The notes beneath the pieces are model-generated. The model did no database searches. It was given only the letters and a program-made list of their open reading frames with translations, and had not been told where the DNA came from. A DNA stretch of 50,162 bases from an uncultured Oscillospiraceae bacterium (GTDB taxonomy: Bacteria; Bacillota; Clostridia; Oscillospirales; Oscillospiraceae). Position 1 is the stretch's first letter. Every line of letters starts with the position of its first letter. Location of the stretch: assembly GCA_934593275.1 (NCBI GenBank), contig CAKTQE010000009.1, positions 1 through 50,162 on the forward strand. The letters run 5' to 3'. Of the stretch, positions 8,269 through 14,396 are shown piece by piece. Both the position numbers and the translations under genes were made by a program.

Positions 8269-8333
8269 AAACTAACATATTCCGTCCTTTATTTCCACAT
8301 TTATAACGCAACTGCTACATATTTGACGCAAAA
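8269..8333 (-). promoter_or_regulatory. Putative AgrA (LytTR) operator and promoter for the lepB cluster
   Basis: On the minus strand, half-site AGTTGCGTT (8313-8305) is followed by exactly 30 bp and then TAGTTT (8274-8269) at the -10 position. A second half-site, TTTTGCGTC (8333-8325), lies one 20-bp period upstream. The -35 position (TGGAAA) is poor, as expected for an activator-dependent promoter. The 12-mer GTAGCAGTTGCG is identical to that upstream of agrB. LytTR proteins are known to bind direct repeats of about this spacing. Confidence 0.6.
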
Positions 8334-8463
8334 GCGAAAGCGCATAGCGGGTCATTATCATATCATCTCTAGAAAGGCGTTCCAGGCGAACATCTAATTC
8401 CTGATTATCAACGCTTCAAAACCAGCAGTATTTCGAATAAACACATTTCCTATGGAAAAGAAC

Positions 8464-8503
8464 AAAGGGAAGCTATCAGCAAATGTGCCGTTAGCTTCCC
8501 TTT
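8464..8503 (-). terminator. Rho-independent terminator after agrD
   Basis: AAAGGGAAGCTA (8464-8475) pairs with TAGCTTCCCTTT (8492-8503), a 12-bp stem with a 16-nt loop. The minus transcript continues GTTCTTTTCC. It closes the agrBD transcript and separates it from the lepB promoter. Confidence 0.75.
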
Positions 8504-8515
8504 AGATAAATCACA

Positions 8516-8692
8516 TTACAACTTTTTGACGTGCTGCTCACTGTATGGCTGTACCATGTTCTCCTTTTTAGGACGAACAGGTTGGTAACATAGTGCCACG
8601 CATACGGGCGGCCATCCGTATACCTCCTGTTCTGTAATGTGTTTGATCAGATGTTTCGCCGTTTTCTCAATGTTGGTGTTCCGTTGTTTCAT
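8516..8692 (-). CDS. agrD: AgrD-type autoinducing peptide precursor
   Basis: The 58-residue precursor starts at ATG 8692 behind AAGGAGG. Residues 5-22 form a charged amphipathic helix (NTNIEKTAKHLIKHITEQ). The signal region EVYGWPPVCVALC (23-35) is followed by YQPVRP, matching the C-x(3-5)-YQPxxP pattern of clostridial cyclic-lactone autoinducer precursors, and by a charged tail. Ring closure between Cys31 and the carboxyl of Cys35 would give a 5-residue thiolactone (CVALC), comparable to the C. perfringens ring; Cys35 at the last ring position is unusual. It overlaps the 3' end of agrB by 26 nt. AgrB should remove the tail after residue 35. Confidence 0.88.
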   Translation of the reverse strand: MKQRNTNIEKTAKHLIKHITEQEVYGWPPVCVALCYQPVRPKKENMVQPYSEQHVKKL

Positions 8693-9257
8693 GTTGTTTT
8701 CCTCCTTGTTGAATATTTGCAAAAATTAGCATTACCGCGTCCATTACAATGCCAAGCATTATCCCACTAGCAAGCTGATCTAATCGTGTTACATGTAAAG
8801 TAGCCAGCAACATAATCCAAATAAGAAGCAGTTTTTTTGCACTTTTTGCACATGCTGCCAATTCTTCCGCAGATAAAGCCATATTCGGATGGTTATAAGG
8901 CGCTAATAAAAAAATTGAAATTACCGAAAAAAGCAAAAGAGAAGTAGCTGTAGCAGCATTCAAAATACCTGGTAGAACGCCTAAAAAGAATAATTCCGAA
9001 ATGAGCGAAAGAATAAGGCAACCTGCCAACGTTTTAGCGTGGAATCCGCTGGTTCGGGTCCGAAGTGAGAAAAAACTGATATAAAATGCGATCGACATTG
9101 CGGGAGTAGTAACCAGCGAACCAATGATGAGCATAGGAATAGAGACAAGAACAGTAGTCACTCTTTTTTTTATTCCGTAATGAAGCCACGGGGCTTGGTC
9201 CTGAGTGATGTATCCTTTGGCAATGCTTATATCCACGAGAGCGTTTATATACTTCAT
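8667..9257 (-). CDS. agrB: AgrB-type accessory gene regulator, peptide-processing membrane protease
   Basis: The 196-residue membrane protein has the catalytic His and Cys seven residues apart in GFHAKTLAGC, plus about six hydrophobic segments (VLVSIPMLIIGSLV, LFFLGVLPGILNAA, LLLFSVISIFLLAP, KLLLIWIMLLATLH). AgrB cleaves the AgrD tail and forms the thiolactone ring at the inner face of the membrane. ATG 9257 has GGAGGGG upstream. Its start is separated from agrC by 190 bp with a terminator and its own promoter, so signal production can be regulated separately from sensing. Confidence 0.92.
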   Translation of the reverse strand: MKYINALVDISIAKGYITQDQAPWLHYGIKKRVTTVLVSIPMLIIGSLVTTPAMSIAFYISFFSLRTRTSGFHAKTLAGCLILSLISELFFLGVLPGILNAATATSLLLFSVISIFLLAPYNHPNMALSAEELAACAKSAKKLLLIWIMLLATLHVTRLDQLASGIMLGIVMDAVMLIFANIQQGGKQHETTEHQH

Positions 9258-9278
9258 ATTGCCCCTCCAATTTTCTTT

Positions 9279-9343
9279 ATTTTAGCAAACGTCCTCGCTA
9301 TTTTCTGCAAATCCAGCGCAACTGCTACTTTTTTGTCCTGAAA
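9279..9343 (-). promoter_or_regulatory. Putative AgrA (LytTR) operator and promoter for agrBD
   Basis: Minus-strand half-site AGTTGCGCT (9323-9315) lies exactly 30 bp upstream of TAAAAT (9284-9279). The extended GTAGCAGTTGCG is identical to the lepB site. The second half-site one 20-bp period upstream (TTTCAGGAC) is weak. The -35 position is CAGAAA, poor for unaided transcription. This would make signal production autoinducible. Confidence 0.6.
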
Positions 9344-9390
9344 TCGAATCCCGCGCAAGAAGAGCCGGGCATTTCTGACTCCAATAGAAA

Positions 9391-9435
9391 GCAGACAAGA
9401 GCGGTTGCATAATCGTTACAGCCGCTCTTGCCTGC
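9391..9435 (-). terminator. Terminator after agrC
   Basis: GCAGACAAGAGCGG (9391-9404) pairs with CCGCTCTTGCCTGC (9422-9435), 13 of 14 positions, and the minus transcript continues TTTCTATT. It separates agrAC from agrBD. Confidence 0.7.
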
Positions 9436-9447
9436 TTATATATATTT

Positions 9448-10722
9448 CTAAGGAATTTCCGCCACGAATTGAAACCAACCATCATTGTAAGCAAAGGTGT
9501 ACTCTGCATTTAGCCGTTCCAATATATACTTTACTGCTGGGATACCGAAGCCGTGTTCTGTCGCATCGGGCTTACTTGTTGGAATTTCATTGTTCACGAT
9601 GACAACCGGATTTGAAGTGTTGCGAATGGAAATATAAGTGCTGTCTTCCTTCAAAATGGTGCATAGTATTTCTCGCCGCCCATCCAGCCTGAGACACGCT
9701 TCGATTGCATTGTCTAAAAGATTCGATAAAAGAACCACCAATTCATCTGTTTGATAGGAGATGGAAGAAAGATCATTTACCTGCACGTGCATTGTTATTG
9801 CGTTTTCTTGTGCAAGCTGATGCTTCTGGTTCAAAACGACATCTATCACCGGATTGCTTGAATTGACGCAAAAGATTCGTAATGTTCGGTTAGCCTGTAG
9901 GGTTCGGATATAGTCTTTTGCGGAGTCATATTCTTCCTGGTCCAGCAAGTCTCGCAGCACTTGAATATGTCGTTCAAATTCGTGAGTCGCTTTCCGCTGT
10001 ACACTGTAGTTCTTTTTTAAGGCATTGTAGTTTTCTGTCTGAAGAGAAATCTGTTGCTTCAGCAATCTAGCATCTTGCTCATGTTCCGTTGCCTTTTCGA
10101 TACCCGATATAATATATAGCATGGCGATATTGGCTGCCATCAAAACAACACTGAAGATCACAATACTAATTGATATGTCTCCGTCTCTCGGCCCATAATA
10201 GAAGAACATCAAAAACACGAATATGCTGACTGCCGGGAACAGAACCGATAGAAGGAGCCACTTGTCATACCATTTCCCCCAACTACGCTTTCCCCTGAAT
10301 CGATATAATAGCCACGCAAGAAATACCGCAACCAGCTTGTCCGCCGTAATCAGTGTGGTGTATAACAGCTTTCTCCAAATAAGAGTGCTGTAATCAATAT
10401 GAAGCATTTCACACATTCCATATGAAGAAAATGCATCTATTACAGCTACAAATATGTAGCAGATCACAGCCAGGAAAACATGCGCAACGTAGGTCCCCTC
10501 GTATAAAAGCACGGAGATCCACGCATAGATAAATGGCAAACACAATTGCTTCAAAAATTGGTTGATTGGCAAATATGCATATACACTTGTGAAAATCCAA
10601 ATTGCCGCAACTGCCAATATATCACTTTTCTTTCTGGCTTTTCTTACAAGAAATGCCCCATTAAACAGGATAAAGCAAAACAGCTCCAATGCCGACCAAA
10701 TGGCACTGATAACGTATTCCAT
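9448..10722 (-). CDS. agrC: AgrC-type sensor histidine kinase
   Basis: The 424-residue kinase has an N-terminal half with about six membrane segments (residues 5-205), which in this family binds the cyclic peptide. A coiled linker follows, then a DHp helix with the phospho-acceptor His247 (RKATHEFERH) and a GHKL ATPase domain with the N box (SNLLDNAIEA) and a G box (EHGFGIPAVKYIL). ATG 10722 overlaps the agrA stop (TAATG) and has GGAAGGGG upstream; the TTG at 10740 has no ribosome binding site. It should phosphorylate the LytTR regulator encoded just before it. Confidence 0.92.
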   Translation of the reverse strand: MEYVISAIWSALELFCFILFNGAFLVRKARKKSDILAVAAIWIFTSVYAYLPINQFLKQLCLPFIYAWISVLLYEGTYVAHVFLAVICYIFVAVIDAFSSYGMCEMLHIDYSTLIWRKLLYTTLITADKLVAVFLAWLLYRFRGKRSWGKWYDKWLLLSVLFPAVSIFVFLMFFYYGPRDGDISISIVIFSVVLMAANIAMLYIISGIEKATEHEQDARLLKQQISLQTENYNALKKNYSVQRKATHEFERHIQVLRDLLDQEEYDSAKDYIRTLQANRTLRIFCVNSSNPVIDVVLNQKHQLAQENAITMHVQVNDLSSISYQTDELVVLLSNLLDNAIEACLRLDGRREILCTILKEDSTYISIRNTSNPVVIVNNEIPTSKPDATEHGFGIPAVKYILERLNAEYTFAYNDGWFQFVAEIP

Positions 10723-11447
10723 TATTGCCACCCCTTCCAAAGAAGGTATTTCTGCTTATTCTCTGCATAGCTTTTTTCTCCGACACGAAGGGTAATTCCA
10801 TTTGTCAGGAGCGCTTCTCTGCATTGGAATTTCTTGATATACTTCATATTCACAAGGTAGCTTTTATGAATCCGTAAAAAGCCAAGGGGTTCCAGTCGTT
10901 CCTCCAAGTCAGAAAGTGACGCATAGAAATCGTATTTCTTCTGATTTCGGTCCGGCATCACCTTCCGTGTCACAACCGTTACATTGTGCTGCTGCACTTC
11001 CAGATATAGAATGTCATCCAAGGGAACTTTGATGATTTCTCCGTTTACCTGAATGGGCAGCGTTTCCTGATTCAGCTGTTTCAAAGCCAGAGGCAAAATT
11101 GCTTTCAAATCGGTATCCAGATTCCGCTTTAGAATATATCGGAAGGCCCGCACCTCATACCCTGCCGGTGCGTATTCAATGAAGTTGGTAACAAAAATAA
11201 TAACGGTATCAGCCCCCAATGCCCGTATCTTTCGTGCAATATCCATGCCGTTATATGCAGCGCCGTCAAAATCAATATCCAAAAGGGCGATATCACAGTT
11301 CGACAGGATCTGTTCGCTGATGGACGCAGCATCCGGAAAGGTGAGGATCTTTGCCTTTACATTGGCCTCCTTCAAGACACTTTCCGTTGTGCTTTGCATT
11401 TCCGCAATCATATTAGCATCATCATCGCAAATCAGAATACTGAGCAT
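10722..11447 (-). CDS. agrA: AgrA-type LytTR response regulator
   Basis: The 241-residue regulator has a receiver domain (acid triad in CDDD, phospho-acceptor Asp57 in ALLDIDF, Thr and Lys in FVTN and ILKRN) and a C-terminal LytTR DNA-binding domain (LPIQVNGEIIKVPLDDILYL through FLRIHKSYLVNMKYI). The start at 11447 is fixed by GGAGGAG seven bases upstream; the frame is open to 11561. It leads an agrA-agrC operon, the reverse of the staphylococcal order. Its likely targets are the three promoters with AGTTGCGYT sites at 8269-8333, 9279-9343 and 12071-12140 (inference). Confidence 0.92.
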   Translation of the reverse strand: MLSILICDDDANMIAEMQSTTESVLKEANVKAKILTFPDAASISEQILSNCDIALLDIDFDGAAYNGMDIARKIRALGADTVIIFVTNFIEYAPAGYEVRAFRYILKRNLDTDLKAILPLALKQLNQETLPIQVNGEIIKVPLDDILYLEVQQHNVTVVTRKVMPDRNQKKYDFYASLSDLEERLEPLGFLRIHKSYLVNMKYIKKFQCREALLTNGITLRVGEKSYAENKQKYLLWKGWQ

Positions 11448-11546
11448 AGTATCTCCTCCTAAAAAGCGGCTGCATCCCAGCCTTTTCCTCTCTATCATAC
11501 ATAATCCCTCCCAAAACACAAATTTAAAAGTCAAAAGTTCCGTATA

Positions 11547-11574
11547 ATTATACTTCATCATTGTGAAAATTCAA
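11547..11574 (-). promoter_or_regulatory. Promoter of the agrA-agrC operon
   Basis: On the minus strand, TTGAAT (11574-11569), a 16-bp spacer and TATAAT (11552-11547) form a near-consensus promoter about 100 bp upstream of agrA. It lacks the AGTTGCG site seen at the other Agr promoters, so the sensor operon is probably made constitutively. Confidence 0.65.
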
Positions 11575-11635
11575 GTATATAAAACTATTGCGTTGTAAAA
11601 TATAGAAAAGTTCAGTGTGGCAGGAGTAGTCAGCT

Positions 11636-11998
11636 ATGTATGACCTTGGATATCGAATCAAGGAAATCCGAACACAACGGGGTATCACGCAGAGTGAATT
11701 GGCCAAACGCATTAACAAAAGCAAATCTGCTGTAAGTGGATATGAAAGCAATGCACAAATTCCGTCATCGGAAGTACTTGTCAGCATTGCTACTGTGTTG
11801 AATGTTTCCCTGGATTATCTTGTCGGTTTTGAGATGGAAGAGCCGATATCCTTAAAAAACTATACCAGTCAGCAAAAGAACGCAATTGGTTTGCTTTTGG
11901 AGGAGTTTTCGAATCCCACCAATTCTTCACCAAAGCTCTCTGCCCAACAAATTGCAATCATCCAAGAATTGATTTATTTGTTCAGCGGACGCAAATGA
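11636..11998 (+). CDS. XRE-family transcriptional regulator
   Basis: A 120-residue protein with an N-terminal helix-turn-helix (residues 5-60: YRIKEIRTQRGITQSELAKR, then SKSAVSGYESNAQIPS) and a C-terminal helical tail. AGGAG precedes ATG 11636. It is divergent from agrA with a shared 190-bp intergenic region, so it may act on the agrAC promoter, on itself or on transfer genes of the element. No ligand-binding domain is visible. Confidence 0.85.
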   Translation: MYDLGYRIKEIRTQRGITQSELAKRINKSKSAVSGYESNAQIPSSEVLVSIATVLNVSLDYLVGFEMEEPISLKNYTSQQKNAIGLLLEEFSNPTNSSPKLSAQQIAIIQELIYLFSGRK

Positions 11999-12070
11999 TA
12001 CTCTCTTAATCAATGTTACATTAGAAAAGCGGAAGGACTCTCAACTTTGTCCTTCCACTTTTTCGTATTA

Positions 12071-12140
12071 TTCGCAGTTGTGTTGCTTTTTTCGCAGTTG
12101 CGCTTCAAAAGATGAAATCATAGTTTTTCCTGATTATAAT
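12071..12140 (+). promoter_or_regulatory. Putative AgrA (LytTR) operator and promoter for the KTR gene
   Basis: Two direct repeats TTCGCAGTTG start at 12071 and 12091, a 20-bp period. The second half-site AGTTGCGCT (12096-12104) is followed by exactly 30 bp and a perfect -10 TATAAT (12135-12140). The -35 position is ATGAAA, poor. The layout is the same as at agrB and lepB but on the opposite strand; this is the clearest of the three sites. Confidence 0.65.
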
Positions 12141-12191
12141 TGCACAATAGCCAGACGACGAACGCAGAGCAATTTTACGGAGGTATCTATC

Positions 12192-12365
12192 ATGGAGCAA
12201 ATAGATCGTCCATCGCTATGGATTCCATGCCCAATCTGTAGCAGAAAAACCCGCACCAAAGTCTATGAAGACAGTGTGTTGGTTAATTTTCCCCTTTTCT
12301 GCCCAAAGTGCAAAAAAGAAACCCCTATCAATGTTGTAAAACTGAAAATGACTGTAAGCAAATGA
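12192..12365 (+). CDS. Small zinc-ribbon (cysteine-rich KTR) protein
   Basis: A 57-residue protein starting MEQIDRPSLWIPCPIC at ATG 12192 behind GGAGG. Two CPxC knuckles (CPIC at residues 13-16, CPKC near 39) bracket KTRTKVYEDSVLVNFPLF, the layout of the cysteine-rich KTR family found widely on conjugative elements of Firmicutes. It probably binds zinc; its role is unknown. The promoter at 12071-12140 carries the Agr-type operator, and a terminator follows at 12386. Confidence 0.8.
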   Translation: MEQIDRPSLWIPCPICSRKTRTKVYEDSVLVNFPLFCPKCKKETPINVVKLKMTVSK

Positions 12366-12385
12366 GCCAGACCGTAGTCGCAGAG

Positions 12386-12420
12386 CCTGCTTCCCATTTA
12401 GTCGTGGGAGGCAGGTTCTT
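12386..12420 (+). terminator. Terminator after the KTR gene
   Basis: CCTGCTTCCCA (12386-12396) pairs with TGGGAGGCAGG (12405-12415) with one G-T pair, followed by TTCTTTT. It overlaps the last codons of the convergent XRE gene. Confidence 0.7.
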
Positions 12421-12772
12421 TTGATTTAATTTGGATTCCATTATCGCCTCTCATTGCAGATAAAACAATTTGACATACGGACAATAGAGTCGCCGCTTCT
12501 TCCTTGCTGCAGCCGTCCACCAATGTTCGCAGTTGGTAATGCTCTAAGGATTCCTTCACAGTTTCCGGATTAAATATGTCCCTGGGGTCTATGTGTAAAA
12601 GCCGGATCAATGGATAAAGAACGTCCATCGTTGTGTTCGCATTATAGGTTTCGATATTCATAATTGTGCGCTCATCCGCATCAATCAAAGCGGCAACCCT
12701 GTTTTGGGATAGCCCCATCTTTTTCCGGGCCGCTCTTACTGTATCCCCCAAAGCCCGCGAATACTCAGACAT
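12398..12772 (-). CDS. XRE-family regulator with C-terminal helical domain
   Basis: The 124-residue protein starts at ATG 12772 (MSEYSRALGDTVRAARKKMG) with AGAGG eight bases upstream. Its helix-turn-helix (residues 8-60, LSQNRVAALIDADERTIMNI) is followed by a helical segment ending in a polar tail. It is convergent with the KTR gene and overlaps its terminator. Regulators of this type are common in the control region of Tn916/Tn1549-type elements. Its target is unknown. Confidence 0.8.
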   Translation of the reverse strand: MSEYSRALGDTVRAARKKMGLSQNRVAALIDADERTIMNIETYNANTTMDVLYPLIRLLHIDPRDIFNPETVKESLEHYQLRTLVDGCSKEEAATLLSVCQIVLSAMRGDNGIQIKSKEPASHD

Positions 12773-13039
12773 ATAATTCACCTCTGTAGTATTTTACATT
12801 ACAGTAGATGATGATTGAATACAACAAATTACCGCTGAATACTGAAATTTATTACAGCTTTTGAGGAAAATCGTATGAGCTTATCCCGATTCGTTGAAAC
12901 GAGCCAGAATAAACCGAATTTTGTTTCCGTCTCGGGTATTGCCATGCAGTAAACCCTGAAATATATTTCCGCCCTGGCTGTCGTTCTCCTCCGCCTCATT
13001 TGAATCTCACAACAGATCAAATGAAGCGGAGGAAAAACA

Positions 13040-13537
13040 ATGTTTGATAACAAGAGTGACTACGCTCTGAACAAGAAAAATCAGAACAGCATCGTATACT
13101 GTGACAGCACTGGTCATATAACCCACATCACCAGCGCAGACTTTTTTTCTGAGGAAGAATTTCTATTCTGGAAGTCCTGGTCTGATGCCGACTACAAGGA
13201 AACCGACTATGCCGATTCCTACTTTCACCGGCACATAGCGGAACTTGACACCATCGGGGACAGCGCTGGCAGCATTGCCTCTCCCGAAGAAATGCTGCTT
13301 TACAAAACGGAGCGTGAAGAACAGGTACAGGAAGCCACCAAGCTGGTCCAGATGATTTCGGCATCGCTCACGGCGGTGCAGTTCCGAAGATTGTGGCTCC
13401 ACCATGTTCGCCAGGTAAATGTACGCTCTATCGCAAAAGCCGAAGGTGTCGCCCACCCCAGCGTCGTGGCAAGTATTACATCTGCCCAAAAGAAAATTTT
13501 CAAAATTGTGCAGAAACACACTACCAAAAAGAGTTAG
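13040..13537 (+). CDS. Sigma-70-like / HTH protein of conjugative-element type
   Basis: A 165-residue protein whose C-terminal third (residues 95-160) resembles a sigma region 4 helix-turn-helix: LTAVQFRRLWLHHVRQVNVR followed by SIAKAEGVAHPSVVASITSA. The N-terminal part is acidic and aromatic. GGAGG precedes ATG 13040. Proteins like this sit upstream of excisionase and integrase in many clostridial ICEs and are annotated as sigma factors, though activity is rarely shown. Here it leads the recombination end of the element. Confidence 0.75.
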   Translation: MFDNKSDYALNKKNQNSIVYCDSTGHITHITSADFFSEEEFLFWKSWSDADYKETDYADSYFHRHIAELDTIGDSAGSIASPEEMLLYKTEREEQVQEATKLVQMISASLTAVQFRRLWLHHVRQVNVRSIAKAEGVAHPSVVASITSAQKKIFKIVQKHTTKKS

Positions 13538-14063
13538 AGAATGACGATAGGTGAAGGGCGTTTTCACTGACCTTCCTGAACCTTGAAAACTGAACAGACA
13601 ATGGTACAAGCACAAACACCTGTGCGAATGTGCAGGAGTTGCGCCGCCATGACAGATGCTTTTCAAGAAGCCATCCGAGCGATCTACGCAACCTTCAAGC
13701 CCAGTGTGGCACTCTGGGCATATCACACCATCCATAGGTGACAATGAAACTTGCTCACGCTCTCCCAAGGACTAGGGGGAAGCCCTGCGGTATCCGCCAG
13801 ATATCGGGCAGCGGTACTGTGGAGCTATGACAGCCATGCCAACGGCGGCTTGTATCATTCCTACCACCAGGGGTGCGTGGCAAAAACGGTGGACATAACA
13901 TTAAGGTATCTTAAAAACGCAACGCCGGAATTCGTATGTTTATATGCGGACAAACAACCGGCGCTGCTACCTCAAAGTCAGATGCCGTGCGCTGGAGGAG
14001 CTTTTCTTCCAGCGTATTCATGTGACTTTGATGATCTATATCCATCACACCGGAGGTAATATT
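13538..14063. other. 526-bp stretch between sigma-like gene and excisionase
   Basis: No clear gene family is recognised. The stretch includes several very short frames in close tandem (see 13649-13741) and small hairpins such as CCTGTGCGAATGTGCAGG near 13618-13635. It is richer in GC than the rest of the element. It could hold translated leader peptides, a non-coding RNA or a decayed gene. Confidence 0.4.
13649..13741 (+). CDS. Possible 30-aa micropeptide in the sigma-excisionase gap
   Basis: ATG 13649 has AGGAG ten bases upstream and opens a 30-residue frame (MTDAFQEAIRAIYATFKPSV, then ALWAYHTIHR) that can form an amphipathic helix. Its stop at 13741 is followed after 2 nt by a second ATG frame (MKLAHALPRTRGK..., stop 13830), whose stop overlaps a third ATG (ATGA). 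The chain could be translationally coupled or chance. Confidence 0.3.
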   Translation: MTDAFQEAIRAIYATFKPSVALWAYHTIHR

Positions 14064-14264
14064 ATGTGCAAAATCCGAAGTATCAAGCAATCAGCTGACT
14101 ACTTCAAGCAGCTCGATCCCGAAACCCAAATCACCGAATATACCCTTCGCAAGCTGATTGCAGATGGTACAATTCCATCCATCAAGACCGGAAACAAACA
14201 CCTTGTAAATCTTGATCAGGTGCTGTCCCTGTTTGAGCCTGTTTGCGTTACCACCGTAGAGTAG
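14064..14264 (+). CDS. xis: Excisionase-like helix-turn-helix protein
   Basis: A 66-residue protein starting MCKIRSIKQSADYFKQLDPE at ATG 14064 behind CGGAGG. The pattern TEYTLRKLIADGTIPSIKTG with NKHLVNLDQVL is the MerR/excisionase-type winged helix that binds the arms of the attachment site. It lies 132 bp upstream of the integrase, the usual order in Tn916-like elements. A longer frame to 13944 lacks a ribosome binding site. Confidence 0.85.
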   Translation: MCKIRSIKQSADYFKQLDPETQITEYTLRKLIADGTIPSIKTGNKHLVNLDQVLSLFEPVCVTTVE

Positions 14265-14305
14265 AAAAGCTCTAATAGTTTTCCGAATAATCGAATCTTT
14301 TACAG

Positions 14306-14316
14306 CAAAAAAGTTC
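14306..14316 (+). repeat. 11-bp direct repeat copy 1 (possible integrase arm site)
   Basis: CAAAAAAGTTC occurs here between excisionase and integrase and twice more downstream of the integrase (15881-15891, 15968-15978). A GAATAATC element lies nearby both here (14285) and after copy 2 (15910). Confidence 0.5.
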
Positions 14317-14396
14317 GTTTCTTGACAAAGTGGTGCAACCCCATTTTTCTCGGTATAGTAACTACATAAACTAAAAGAAACGGAGGAGCCAACACA

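Noticed and set aside
11547..11591. Agr-type site at the agrA promoter
   Set aside because: The expected position 30 bp upstream of TATAAT reads GCAATAGTT on the minus strand and does not match; the promoter has its own good -35.
13637..13645. AGTTGCGCC, a near match to the Agr-type half-site
   Set aside because: No -10-like hexamer lies 30 bp downstream (CGAGCG is there) and there is no second half-site 20 bp upstream.
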